Source of the DNA: CAYLNM01 sp964385045
GTDB taxonomy: Bacteria > Planctomycetota > Phycisphaerae > Phycisphaerales > SM1A02
Assembly: GCA_964385045.1 (NCBI GenBank)
Contig: CAYLNM010000102.1
Span: forward strand, 1 to 16,541
Length of the DNA stretch: 16,541 bases
Direction: 5' to 3'
Position 1 is the first letter of the stretch. Each line of letters begins with the position of its first letter. The position numbers and the translations under genes are program-made. Below, piece by piece: positions 5,502 to 13,109 of this stretch. The notes under the pieces are model-generated. The model saw only the letters and a program-made list of their open reading frames with translations, was not told where the DNA came from and ran no database searches.

Positions 5502-7556
5502 ATGACGCCATCGTCCGCCGAGGCCGCCCGTGAGGCGGGCTCGAGCTCCCGGGCCGAGGCCGGGTCCGGGAACGCACCTGGACCTGCGCGCACGGCACCC
5601 GCCGTCGTCCCCTCCGACCCACGGGTCGCCGAGATGCTGGGGCGGGTCTGGGGCTACGAGACGCTCCGCCCGCTGCAGGCCGAGGCGATCGCCCTCGGCA
5701 TCGACGGCCGCGACGGGCTCGTGGTCATGCCGACCGGTGCGGGCAAGAGCCTCTGCTACCAGGTTCCGCCGCTGGTGGACGGCCGGCTCCGGGTCGTCGT
5801 GTGCCCGCTGATCTCGCTCATGAAGGATCAGGTCGACGGCCTGCGGGCCCTCGGCTACCCCGCGGCGGCGCTGCACAGCGCGTTGGAGCGGGACGAGCGC
5901 GAGGCGGTGGTCGAGGGGCTGCGGGAGGGGCGGTGGCGTCTGCTCTACGTGAGTCCGGAGCGCCTGGCGCTCGAGGGCTTCCGCGAGGCCCTGCGCCGGG
6001 CCGACGTCGCCGCGTTCGCGGTCGACGAGGCCCACTGCATCTCGCACTGGGGGCACGACTTCCGGCCGGACTATCGGCAGCTGGAGGGCCTGCGGGAGCG
6101 ATTCCCCGACGTCCGGGTGCAGGCGTTCACCGCCACCGCGACGCCTCGGGTGCGCGAGGACATCTGCCGCCAGCTCGGCCTTCGCGATCCCGAGGTGCTC
6201 GTCGGCTCGTTCGACCGCCCGAACCTGACCTACCGCATGCGCCACCGCGAGGACCTGCCGGGACAGGCCGCCGAGGCGATCGCTCGCCACGAGGGCGAGG
6301 CGTGCATCGTCTACTGCATCAGCCGACGCGACACCGAGCAGCTCGCGGAGCAGCTCGGACGCCGCGGAGTGGATGCGGTGCCCTACCACGCTGGGCTGCC
6401 GCCGCGGCGGCGGCTGAAGGTGCAGGAGGACTTCTCGGCGGAGCGGCGCAACGTGGTCGTCGCCACCGTGGCCTTCGGGATGGGGATCGATCGGAGCGAC
6501 GTGCGCTGCGTGGTGCACGCGGCGATGCCGAAGTCGATCGACCACTACCAGCAGGAGACGGGCCGCGCGGGCCGGGACGGGCTCGCGGCCGAGTGTCTGC
6601 TGCTGCACGGCTGGTCCGACGTGGAGCGATGGCGCTCGCTCGCCCGCCGCAGCGTGGAGGAGTCGGGGGCCGGCCGTGAAGCGCTCGCGGTCCACGAGGA
6701 GCATCTGCAGGACATGGTGCGACTCTGCGGCACGCCCACCTGCCGCCGCCGCGCGATCCTGGCGTACTTCGGCGAGCACCGACCGGACGGTCCCTGCGGG
6801 GCGTGCGACGTCTGCCTCGGGGAGGTCCCCGGCATGCGGGACGGCACCGATGCGGCGCGGCGGATCCTCTCGTGCGTCTGGCGTCTGCGGGAGCGCTTCG
6901 GTGTCGGCCAGCTCGTCGACGTCCTTCGTGGTCGATCGACGGACGCGGTGCGGCGGTGGGGGCACGACGAGCTCAGTACCTTCGGCATCATGTCCGAGGA
7001 GCCGGCCCGCCGGATCCGCCACCTCATCCATCAGCTGGTGTCGCTCGGCCTCCTCGAGCGCAGCGGCGGCGACCGGCCGATCGTCCAGCTCGGGGTGGGC
7101 GCGGCGGACGTCCTGCGCGGTGATCGATCCGTCGAGCTCTTCGAGCCCCCGGGCAGCGTGCGGCGGGCCGCGGCCGGCGAGGAGGCGGAGTGGGACGGCG
7201 TGGACCGCGACCTCTTCGAGCGGCTGCGGGCGCTGCGCCGGCGTCTCGCGGCCGAGGCCGGCATCCCCGCCTACGCGGTCTTCAATGATCGCAGCCTGCG
7301 CGAGATGGCGGCGGTCGGTCCGCTCACGCCGGCGGCCCTTCGGGGCATCCACGGCGTCGGCGAGCAGAAGCTCGCCCGCTGGGGCGGTCCGTTCCTGTCG
7401 GCGATCGCCGATCATCGGGCGGAGTCCTCCGATCCGGGGGCGGGGTCGTCGGACGGGGGCATCCGGCTCCCGTCGGCGTCATCGACCGCGGATGCCGACC
7501 CCGAGGCGGCCGAGGCCACGGCGGCGAGCACGTCGCGGGCCGACGCGGGCGCGTAG
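5502..7556 (+). CDS. recQ: ATP-dependent DNA helicase RecQ
   Basis: RecQ is a 3'-to-5' helicase acting in recombination and stalled-fork repair. The 684-residue product has the full bacterial layout. The helicase core has Walker A TGAGKS (residues 78-83), the DEAH box followed by CISHWGHDFRPDYRQL (175 onward), TATATPRVREDI, FDRPNLTYRM, VATVAFGMGIDRSDVR and QQETGRAGRDG. The RQC region has a four-cysteine zinc site (LCGTPTCRRR from residue 408, then PCGACDVC) and winged-helix segment. An HRDC domain occupies roughly residues 570-645 and ends in GIHGVGEQKLARWGGPFL. The last 35-40 residues are a Ser/Ala/Asp-rich tail. The ATG at 5502 has GGAGG with six bases spacing, and the first helicase homology starts about 45 residues later, so the longer upstream frame is not needed. 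The final 145 bases overlap the convergent DUF4159 gene. Confidence 0.97.
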   Translation: MTPSSAEAAREAGSSSRAEAGSGNAPGPARTAPAVVPSDPRVAEMLGRVWGYETLRPLQAEAIALGIDGRDGLVVMPTGAGKSLCYQVPPLVDGRLRVVVCPLISLMKDQVDGLRALGYPAAALHSALERDEREAVVEGLREGRWRLLYVSPERLALEGFREALRRADVAAFAVDEAHCISHWGHDFRPDYRQLEGLRERFPDVRVQAFTATATPRVREDICRQLGLRDPEVLVGSFDRPNLTYRMRHREDLPGQAAEAIARHEGEACIVYCISRRDTEQLAEQLGRRGVDAVPYHAGLPPRRRLKVQEDFSAERRNVVVATVAFGMGIDRSDVRCVVHAAMPKSIDHYQQETGRAGRDGLAAECLLLHGWSDVERWRSLARRSVEESGAGREALAVHEEHLQDMVRLCGTPTCRRRAILAYFGEHRPDGPCGACDVCLGEVPGMRDGTDAARRILSCVWRLRERFGVGQLVDVLRGRSTDAVRRWGHDELSTFGIMSEEPARRIRHLIHQLVSLGLLERSGGDRPIVQLGVGAADVLRGDRSVELFEPPGSVRRAAAGEEAEWDGVDRDLFERLRALRRRLAAEAGIPAYAVFNDRSLREMAAVGPLTPAALRGIHGVGEQKLARWGGPFLSAIADHRAESSDPGAGSSDGGIRLPSASSTADADPEAAEATAASTSRADAGA

Positions 7557-9961
7557 CCGCGCACGCCCCACGCGCCGCGGCCGAGAACGCCCACGAGCAC
7601 ATCCTCGTGGCTCACGAGGATCGAGCCGGCCCGGTGGCCGGCGCGGGGCGACGCGGCGTCCGGGGCGGGGTCCTCCGCGGCCGCGGCTCGGGCGGCCCGC
7701 ACCCGTGGCTCGGTCGCCCGGGGGCCGAGCGTCTCGCGGAGGGCGTGGGTCCACCGGACCGATGCGACCGGCCACGGGGCGGACTCGAGCACGGCTCTCG
7801 CCGGCCCGCGGGCCGGGGCCGTGCAGCCCGCCGCGGGCAGTGCGTGCTCGACCGCCCGGCTGAATCCTTCGGCCCGCCCCCCGGCGGTGGTCAGGAGCAC
7901 GGTGGCCCCGGCGCGGGCGGCCGCGGCCACGGCCTCGGCGATGCGCCGCGCCGCGGACGGATCGGGAGCATCGACGCCCGCCACCAGCAGCAGGTCGCCG
8001 GGGCCGAGGGCGTCGCCGGCGGCCGCGTCGAGCGAGACCGCCGCCGCGGGCGTGACGGCGAGCCGGCGTGCCGCCTCGGCCCACGCGGCGAAGGCCGGCT
8101 CCGCCCCCGGCACCGCGTCCCAGTGGCCGCCGTGCCGCAGCCGGCGAATGCGGACCGGCGGGAGCGATCGCTCCGTCGCCGCGTCCGCGGTCGACTCGAG
8201 GACCGCCCGCCCGGCGGCCCGGGGGTCGCCGGGACGGGCGGCCAGTCGCGGCCGCGGCGGACCGTCCGCCGTGGCCGCCAGCGCGAGGTTCAGGAGCACC
8301 GTGGCCCGCGGGTCGGCGGGGGCCCGGTCGCGGCCACGGCGGCGCGGCCGTGCGTCGGTGACCGCGAGCGGCGGGAGCCAGTCGTCGCCGCGGACGATCA
8401 CCGCGAGGTCACGAACGCCGTCCGAGACGATGCGGACCGGCAGCCGGCGACGGAGCGGGCGGTGGAACGTGAAGGCGGGGTGCTCGCGATCGGCCCGGTC
8501 CGCGGCGGCCCGTGGCCGGATCTCGGCGACGAGGTCCGCGACGTCGCGACCGAGCCGGCCGCGGCCGGTGTCCACCACCAGGAGCCAGCCGCCGGCGTCG
8601 AGGAATGACCCGGTGCGGGCCCGCAGGCGATCGCCGATCGGCGTGTCGGGCGGTGGCAGTGGATCGCTCCCGACCAGTACGAGCATCGGCACCGAGAGCC
8701 AGTCCTCGACGGGCTCGTCGAGCGCGACACGGCGCCACCCGAGCTCCCGCTCCATCGCCGTCCCCACGACCCGGGCCACCGCCGCCACGTCGCGCGGCCG
8801 GGCGTCGCTCGCGGCCTCGGGCACCACCAGCTTGCCCGCCACCAGCGGCACGCGGCCGCGGGTGAGCAGCATCAGGGCGAAGGCGAGGTCGTCGACGCGG
8901 TTGCGGCGGTCGCGCCGGAGCACGAGCGTGCCCGAGGCGTCGCGGCGGCAGGTGCGGGCCAGCGCCTCGTGGGCGAGCTCGCGGAACCAGTCACGGCCGC
9001 CGATCCGGACGCGCCCCGTGGCCAGCCCGACCCGCTCGATCGAGTAGGCGTAGTAGAACCACCACTTGTCGGTTCCGGGGTTGCGGGACGGGTCGAAGTG
9101 CCGATCGAGCCACGCGAGCCCGCGGTCGATCGCCGTGCGCCGGCGAGCGGCGAGCTCGCGGGCCTCGGGTGCGCGGATGCCGGCGAGGCGATCGTCCGTG
9201 ACCAGGAGCGTTGCGATCGCCGCCGCCGTCATGCTTCCGCGCGCGGGGGCATCGTTCTCGCGGTAGTTCCAGCCGCCGTCCGGCCGCTGGGCGTCCAGGA
9301 ACGCCAGGTCGAGCTCCAGCCACGCCCGCTCGGGCACCGGGATGCCCGCGGCGGACGCGTCCCAGAGTGCGAGGGCCCCGAACTGCCGGAGACTGTTGTC
9401 GCGTCGACCCCACGTCTCCTCGAGGCGGTAGTTCCAGCCCCGGACGTCGAGGTGGAACCCGCGCAGCAGTCGCTCGACGTCCCGGGCGAGTCCGTCGCGC
9501 CGGTCGGGAGGCAGCCGCGTGAGCAGGCACGCCCGCGTCGCAACCGCGTAGGTGCCGGGCAGCTCGGCCCGTCTGACGAGGTCGATCGCCCTCGCCACCG
9601 ACGGCTCGTGCACGCTGACACCGGCCTGGACGAGGGCGAGGGCGGCGAGCGCCGTGTAGCCGCCCGACTGCGACCGGCTGCCCCATGAGTCGGTCCAGCG
9701 GGCCGGGTCCCATCCGTGTCGGGGATCGAACGTCGCGAGCATCTCCGAGGCGATCACGTCGATCGCGGCGCGGACGTCGCCGTCGGTCAGGGCCTCCGGG
9801 GCCGGCGGCCAGTCGTCGGCGGCGGCGGGAGCGGCCGCGATCAGTCCGGCCGCCGCGCCGGCGGCGGCGAGATCCCGCCACGTGGGTCGCCGGCGCCGAC
9901 GTGGGCTCCTCGCCCGCCTCCGCCTGCCACCCGCCCCTCGCCTCGTCGTCGGCTCGTGCAC
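7412..9961 (-). CDS. Exported alpha/alpha-toroid repeat protein with DUF4159-like C-terminal region
   Basis: An 849-residue protein of the type annotated in planctomycetes as DUF4159 or prenyltransferase/squalene-oxidase-repeat protein; no substrate is known. After a very basic N-terminus (paired arginines, then TWRDLAAAGAAAGLIAAAPAAADD) comes a likely signal peptide ending at AAA-DD; the arginines are only loosely Tat-like. The N-terminal half carries toroid-type repeats: GGYTALAALALVQAGV, GWNYRLEETWGRRDNSLRQF, FLDAQRPDGGWNYRE, SMTAAAIATLL and NPGTDKWWFYYAYSIERVG. I see no acidic DxDD or QW box set of true triterpene cyclases, so enzyme activity is doubtful. The C-terminal half has two related alpha/beta segments, VPMLVLVGSDPLPPP...FLDAGGWLLVVDTG and GDLLLVAGVDAPDPS...GATVLLTTAGG, which resemble glutamine-amidotransferase-like folds assigned to DUF4159. 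The start is the GTG at 9961 with a GGAGG about 12 bases upstream; no later ATG precedes the signal peptide. The C-terminus overlaps recQ antisense. Confidence 0.85.
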   Translation of the reverse strand: MHEPTTRRGAGGRRRRARSPRRRRRPTWRDLAAAGAAAGLIAAAPAAADDWPPAPEALTDGDVRAAIDVIASEMLATFDPRHGWDPARWTDSWGSRSQSGGYTALAALALVQAGVSVHEPSVARAIDLVRRAELPGTYAVATRACLLTRLPPDRRDGLARDVERLLRGFHLDVRGWNYRLEETWGRRDNSLRQFGALALWDASAAGIPVPERAWLELDLAFLDAQRPDGGWNYRENDAPARGSMTAAAIATLLVTDDRLAGIRAPEARELAARRRTAIDRGLAWLDRHFDPSRNPGTDKWWFYYAYSIERVGLATGRVRIGGRDWFRELAHEALARTCRRDASGTLVLRRDRRNRVDDLAFALMLLTRGRVPLVAGKLVVPEAASDARPRDVAAVARVVGTAMERELGWRRVALDEPVEDWLSVPMLVLVGSDPLPPPDTPIGDRLRARTGSFLDAGGWLLVVDTGRGRLGRDVADLVAEIRPRAAADRADREHPAFTFHRPLRRRLPVRIVSDGVRDLAVIVRGDDWLPPLAVTDARPRRRGRDRAPADPRATVLLNLALAATADGPPRPRLAARPGDPRAAGRAVLESTADAATERSLPPVRIRRLRHGGHWDAVPGAEPAFAAWAEAARRLAVTPAAAVSLDAAAGDALGPGDLLLVAGVDAPDPSAARRIAEAVAAAARAGATVLLTTAGGRAEGFSRAVEHALPAAGCTAPARGPARAVLESAPWPVASVRWTHALRETLGPRATEPRVRAARAAAAEDPAPDAASPRAGHRAGSILVSHEDVLVGVLGRGAWGVRGYAPASARDVLAAVASAASGSASAVDDADGSRMPPSDDPAPGSEDSAR

Positions 9962-10269
9962 CTCGCCCCCCCGCCTCCGATGGTGGACGTCCCCTCGGGA
10001 CGTTCACGCGCGCCGATTCCCCGCCCTCGCTTCGACCGCCCGGCGCACGGGTCCGCTCGCGTGCCGCGTCGACGCATCCGGGAGCGAGGCTACCGCTCAC
10101 CGCCCGGGGTCCCGACGACGACGGCGAAAGTTCCTGCGAATTCCCCCCCGCGGCGCGCCGGACGAGCGGTGCGCGAGCGCCGGGCCGCGTCCGCCACGCG
10201 GGCCGCGTCCGCGGCGACGCCCGCGGGCGGATCGCACGCGGCGCGACGCCCGGTACCATCGGAGCCGTG
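9962..10269. other. Divergent intergenic region between the DUF4159 gene and the methyltransferase
   Basis: These 308 bases contain no supported gene. They include a leftward GGAGG (complement of 9974-9978) for the DUF4159 gene, a leftward TAGCCT hexamer (10087-10092) that might be its -10 box, two runs of seven C (9966-9972 and 10143-10149), and the rightward TACCAT box before the methyltransferase. The stretch around 10125-10142 is the most AT-rich of the region. Confidence 0.5.
10254..10259 (+). promoter_or_regulatory. Putative -10 box of the methyltransferase gene
   Basis: TACCAT ends seven bases before an in-frame GTG (10267) and ten before the ATG (10270). ATCGCA at 10231-10236 is a three-of-six -35 match with 17-base spacing. 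GGAG at 10261-10264 could serve as Shine-Dalgarno only if the transcript starts further upstream. Confidence 0.4.
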
Positions 10270-10929
10270 ATGAGCGATGGACCGCCCGAACCCTGCGAGC
10301 ACCCGGCGACACGGCACGCCCATGACTACCTCGCGCCGTACCGCGAGGCACTCGCGGAGCACGGTCCCGGTTTCGCCGCGACCCTCTGGCGGAGCGAGGA
10401 CGCCCAGCGCGTGCGGTTCGACGCGCTCGATGCCCTCCTGCCGATGCGGGACCGCTCGGTGGTGGACGTGGGGTGCGGCCTCGGCGACCTGCTCGTGCAC
10501 CTCCGGGAGCGCGGCCACGCGCCGCGGGCGTACGTGGGACTCGATGCGATGCCGGAGATGATCGGCCGCGCCCGGGCCCGTGGGCTGCGTGGCGCGAGCT
10601 TCGCGGCGGCCGATGTGCTGGCCGACGATGGGGCCCTGCGGTCGGCGGACGCGGACGTGGCGTGCCTCTCGGGCACGCTGAACACGATGGACGACCCGAC
10701 GGCCCGCCGGCTGATCGACGTCGCCCTCGCCGCGGTCCGGATCGGCGTGGTGTTCAACTTCCTGTCGGACCGGCCGCACCCGCGCTGGCACGGTGGCGAC
10801 CTCCGTCCGGCGCGGCGTTTCGACACGGCGGACTGGGTGGACTGGGCGTTGTCACGCTCGAGCCGGGTCCGCTTCGACCAGTCCTACCTCGACGGCCACG
10901 ACGCGACGATCGCCATCCTGCGCGAGTGA
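10270..10929 (+). CDS. Class I SAM-dependent methyltransferase
   Basis: A 219-residue cytosolic protein with a Rossmann methyltransferase fold; the substrate is unknown. SAM-binding motif I is VVDVGCGLG (residues 64-72), motif II YVGLDAMPEMI (88-98), followed by FAAADVLADDG and a motif-IV-like region ADADVACLSGTLNTMDD. The C-terminal part ends with FNFLSDRPHPRWHGGDLRP and SYLDGHDATIAILRE. The N-terminal HAHDYLAPYREALAEHGPGFAATLW suggests a family acting on small molecules rather than on rRNA, but this is a guess. The start is ATG 10270 with GGAG five bases upstream; a GTG directly before it (10267) is equally in frame and would suit a leaderless transcript. No partner gene is tightly linked: 225 bases separate it from the amidotransferase downstream. 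Confidence 0.9.
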   Translation: MSDGPPEPCEHPATRHAHDYLAPYREALAEHGPGFAATLWRSEDAQRVRFDALDALLPMRDRSVVDVGCGLGDLLVHLRERGHAPRAYVGLDAMPEMIGRARARGLRGASFAAADVLADDGALRSADADVACLSGTLNTMDDPTARRLIDVALAAVRIGVVFNFLSDRPHPRWHGGDLRPARRFDTADWVDWALSRSSRVRFDQSYLDGHDATIAILRE

Positions 10930-10941
10930 GGCCCGTGTCCC

Positions 10942-10978
10942 GCGCCGGCCGCCCGCCCCCGCGCCGGCCGCCCGCCCC
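10942..10978 (+). repeat. Tandem 19-base GC-only repeat
   Basis: GCGCCGGCCGCCCGCCCC occurs at 10942-10959 and again at 10961-10978, separated by one base, just after the methyltransferase stop. It is made entirely of G and C. No transcription terminator is evident in it. Confidence 0.75.
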
Positions 10979-11118
10979 GCGCCCGCGACCCTCATCGGCT
11001 CGGTCGCCGCGCGCTGCACTCACCGCCTGCCGCTCGCCCGCCGCGCGCCGGCCTCGCCCGCCGCGCCGGCGTCCCCGGCGAGCTCCGGGCCTCTCGCCCG
11101 TCGACCCCGCCGCCGGGC

Positions 11119-11147
11119 AGGACAGCCCCGCTCCGGGACGCTACCTT
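11119..11147 (+). promoter_or_regulatory. Putative promoter of the amidotransferase gene
   Basis: AGGACA (11119-11124, four of six to TTGACA) and TACCTT (11142-11147, four of six to TATAAT) are spaced by exactly 17 bases. The -10 box ends seven bases before the ATG at 11155, which has no Shine-Dalgarno. The transcript would therefore begin at or next to the start codon. Confidence 0.5.
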
Positions 11148-11154
11148 CCTCGGC

Positions 11155-11904
11155 ATGCCGACTCTCATCCTCGAGCACTCGGACCATGCCGGGGCCGACC
11201 GCCTCGCCCCGCTGCTCCGCGATCGCGGCCATCGTCTGGACGTGCGCCGACTTCACGCGGGCGATCCACTCCCGCCCGACCTCGACGACGTCGACGGCGT
11301 GATCAGCTGCGGCGGTCCCGCCGACCCCACGGACGAGGCGGGCCACGACTGGATGGCGGGCGAGGTCGCGCTGCTGCGCGAGGCGCACGCGTCGGGGCTT
11401 CCGGTGGTGGGCCTCTGTCTCGGCAGCCAGCTGCTCGCGCGGGCCCTCGGAGGCACCGTCGCCCGGCTCGAGGACGGGATCGAGCTGGGCTGGCATCCGG
11501 TGCGGCTGACGCCGGTCGGCCGCGAGGACCCCGTGTACGCGGGCGTGGCCTGGGACAGCATGCAGCTGCACCACCACCGATGGCACGTGACGGCCCCGCC
11601 GGACGGAGCCCGCGTGCTCGCGGGCAGCGACCGCACGCCGGTCCAGGCCTGGGGGCTCGGGCTCCGGACGTACGCGTTCCAGTACCACCTCGAGGCCCAC
11701 CGGGATCGACTCGCCGGGTGGTGCGAGGCGGACCCGCAGGCGATCACCGAGGCGGGGACGGACCGCGCGGCGCTCGACGCCGGCACCGAGGCCCACTGGG
11801 AGGCGGCCGCCCGGCTCGCCGACCGGGTCTTCGACCGCCTCGCCCTGCTGGTCATGCCGCTGGACCGGCGGGTCGCCGGGGTGGCCCGCGACCTGCACCA
11901 CTGA
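11155..11904 (+). CDS. Stand-alone class I glutamine amidotransferase-like protein
   Basis: The 249-residue protein has the GATase1 fold, hydrolysing glutamine to supply ammonia or acting as a related hydrolase. The nucleophile elbow is GLCLGSQLLARALGG with Cys88; the catalytic His178 and Glu180 lie in YAFQYHLEA. ISCGGPADPTD (50-60) supplies the usual oxyanion loop region. The family-typical W-H-x-D segment is replaced by MQLHHHRWHV (136-145), with three consecutive histidines. It resembles the GMP-synthase-like subgroup (COG0518), in which a free-standing amidotransferase has no adjacent synthase, and no synthetase gene is nearby. The last 60 residues, including a hydrophobic stretch DRLALLVMPL, are less conserved. 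The start is the only ATG near the N-terminal strand TLILEHSDHAGAD. It is followed at once by a strong hairpin. Confidence 0.88.
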   Translation: MPTLILEHSDHAGADRLAPLLRDRGHRLDVRRLHAGDPLPPDLDDVDGVISCGGPADPTDEAGHDWMAGEVALLREAHASGLPVVGLCLGSQLLARALGGTVARLEDGIELGWHPVRLTPVGREDPVYAGVAWDSMQLHHHRWHVTAPPDGARVLAGSDRTPVQAWGLGLRTYAFQYHLEAHRDRLAGWCEADPQAITEAGTDRAALDAGTEAHWEAAARLADRVFDRLALLVMPLDRRVAGVARDLHH

Positions 11905-11923
11905 CGCCGGCGCCGCGCCGGCG
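11905..11923 (+). terminator. Perfect 8-base-pair hairpin directly after the amidotransferase stop
   Basis: CGCCGGCG (11905-11912) and its exact complement CGCCGGCG (11916-11923) flank a three-base loop, starting on the first base after TGA. The stem is entirely G-C. No T tract follows, so it may work as a non-canonical terminator or 3'-end stabiliser. The rest of the gap to 12092 holds only GC-rich short repeats. Confidence 0.45.
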
Positions 11924-12092
11924 GACGACCAGGCCGCGCCCGCCGCCGGCGCTCCGCGACCAGGCCGAACCCGCTGCCCACTCCCCGCGACGGGGCCGGG
12001 GGGCCGGTCTCGATCCGCGCGGGACCTACGGGTGCCCCCCGCGCCGCGTCGCCCCGCTCCCGCATCGGCCATCCCGCGTCCGCCGCGTCCGA

Positions 12093-12830
12093 TCACTCCC
12101 GCGGGGCCGCCGCCTCGCCGTCGCCGTACCACACCTCGAGGCCGCGGCGGCGACGCACCGCGCCCGGGCCGAGGATCGCCACCCGCACCATCAGCAGCAG
12201 GATGCGCCCGAGACCGAACAGCGCGACCTTGCGGGCGCTGGTCTCGACCTCCGCGGGCACGATCACCACCCGCCCCGCCCGGCGCAGGGCCCGGCTGAAG
12301 ACGAGCTCCTCGGTGGCGTAGTACCGCTCGTCGAAGCCGCCGGCGACGTCGAACGCCTCGCGGCTGCAGAAGACGAAGCAGCCGGTCGCGAGGCGGCCCA
12401 CGCGACTGACGAGCATCACCGCCGCGAGGATCGTCCGGGCCCAGATCGGGACCGGACGGTCGAATCGGACCCGGGCGCCACCGCCGGCCGCGCCCGCCGC
12501 GAGGGCATCGAGGGCCGCCCGCACCGCCTCGGGGCTCACCCGGGTGTCCGCGTCCACGAAGACGAGCACCTCGCCGCGGGCGATTGCCGCCCCCTCGTTG
12601 CGGACGGCCGCGATCTGCCGCCGCCGCACCCGCCGGACCCGGGCCCCGAGGGCCTCGGCGATCGCCGCCGTCCCGTCGCTCGAGTCATCGTCGACCACGA
12701 TTCGCTCGACGTGGCCGCGAAGGCCGCAGGCCTCGGCCGCACGGTCGATCGCCTCGAGGGTCGGCCCGATCTCGGACGCCTCGTTCCAGGCCGGCACGAC
12801 GAAGCTGACGCGGGGCGGATGGCTGGACAC
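12093..12830 (-). CDS. Family 2 glycosyltransferase
   Basis: A 245-residue GT-A fold glycosyltransferase that would transfer a sugar from a nucleotide-activated donor. The N-terminal VSFVVPAWNEASEIGPTLEAI, the nucleotide-binding VVDDDSSDGT (residues 45-54), QIAAVRNEGAAIARGEVLVF and the metal-binding DAD (93-95, in FVDADTR) are all in canonical order. GCFVFCSREAFDVAGGFDERYYATEELVFS is the acceptor-side GGFDE region with its acidic ED-type motif (EE). A hydrophobic segment (about 204-221, FGLGRILLLMVRVAILG) suggests membrane association, so a lipid or isoprenoid-linked acceptor is plausible. The start is GTG 12830; TACCCT ends five bases upstream. A GGAGG lies about 12 bases away, longer than ideal. 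It is monocistronic and divergent from the lipid cluster. Confidence 0.92.
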   Translation of the reverse strand: MSSHPPRVSFVVPAWNEASEIGPTLEAIDRAAEACGLRGHVERIVVDDDSSDGTAAIAEALGARVRRVRRRQIAAVRNEGAAIARGEVLVFVDADTRVSPEAVRAALDALAAGAAGGGARVRFDRPVPIWARTILAAVMLVSRVGRLATGCFVFCSREAFDVAGGFDERYYATEELVFSRALRRAGRVVIVPAEVETSARKVALFGLGRILLLMVRVAILGPGAVRRRRGLEVWYGDGEAAAPRE

Positions 12831-12835
12831 GGCGG

Positions 12836-12841
12836 AGGGTA
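12836..12841 (-). promoter_or_regulatory. Putative -10 box of the glycosyltransferase gene
   Basis: Reading left, TACCCT ends five bases before the GTG at 12830. No convincing -35 is seen. Between here and the desaturase, a seven-base-pair hairpin (12882-12888 with 12894-12900) is the only other structure. Confidence 0.3.
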
Positions 12842-13003
12842 CGCCTCCGGGCCCCTCGCCGCCGCGGCCCCGGTTCGTCGGCCGCCGCCGAGTGCGGCGG
12901 AGGGGCCCGCGGCCGGCGACTCCCGTCCCGCCGGACGACCGGCGGACCGCACGCCCGGCCCCGGGGGAACCCGCCGGGACCGTCGATCGATCGCGGATCC
13001 GGC

Positions 13004-13032
13004 TTGCCGTCCCCTCGGCCTTCCCCTAGCGT
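13004..13032 (+). promoter_or_regulatory. Putative promoter of the desaturase-led lipid cluster
   Basis: TTGCCG (13004-13009, four of six to TTGACA) and TAGCGT (13027-13032) are spaced by 17 bases. Predicted initiation near 13039 would give a leader of about 70 bases carrying the Shine-Dalgarno GGAG (13099-13102). The form is sigma70-like; it does not settle which sigma factor is used. Confidence 0.35.
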
Positions 13033-13109
13033 CCCCGCGGTCGCATCCGCACGGACGCGAGGAGCGATGTCCGCGGTGACCAACGTTCCAAGGGGGATGG
13101 AGACGCTTC

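Noticed and set aside
4782..7415. 877-codon left-strand open frame opposite recQ
   Set aside because: It is the antisense shadow of RecQ and the transporter. RecQ has every family motif, while the shadow has none and has an Arg/His/Pro/Asp-rich composition.
7412..9961. Calling the toroid protein a squalene/hopene cyclase or prenyltransferase
   Set aside because: It has Trp/Gly-rich toroid repeats but I could not find a DxDD-type acidic motif or regular QW repeats, and it has a DUF4159-like half and signal peptide unlike those enzymes.
10473..13079. 868-codon right-strand open frame
   Set aside because: It crosses the methyltransferase, amidotransferase and glycosyltransferase in wrong frames or strands, all three of which have recognised motifs; the translation is Arg/Pro/Gly low complexity.
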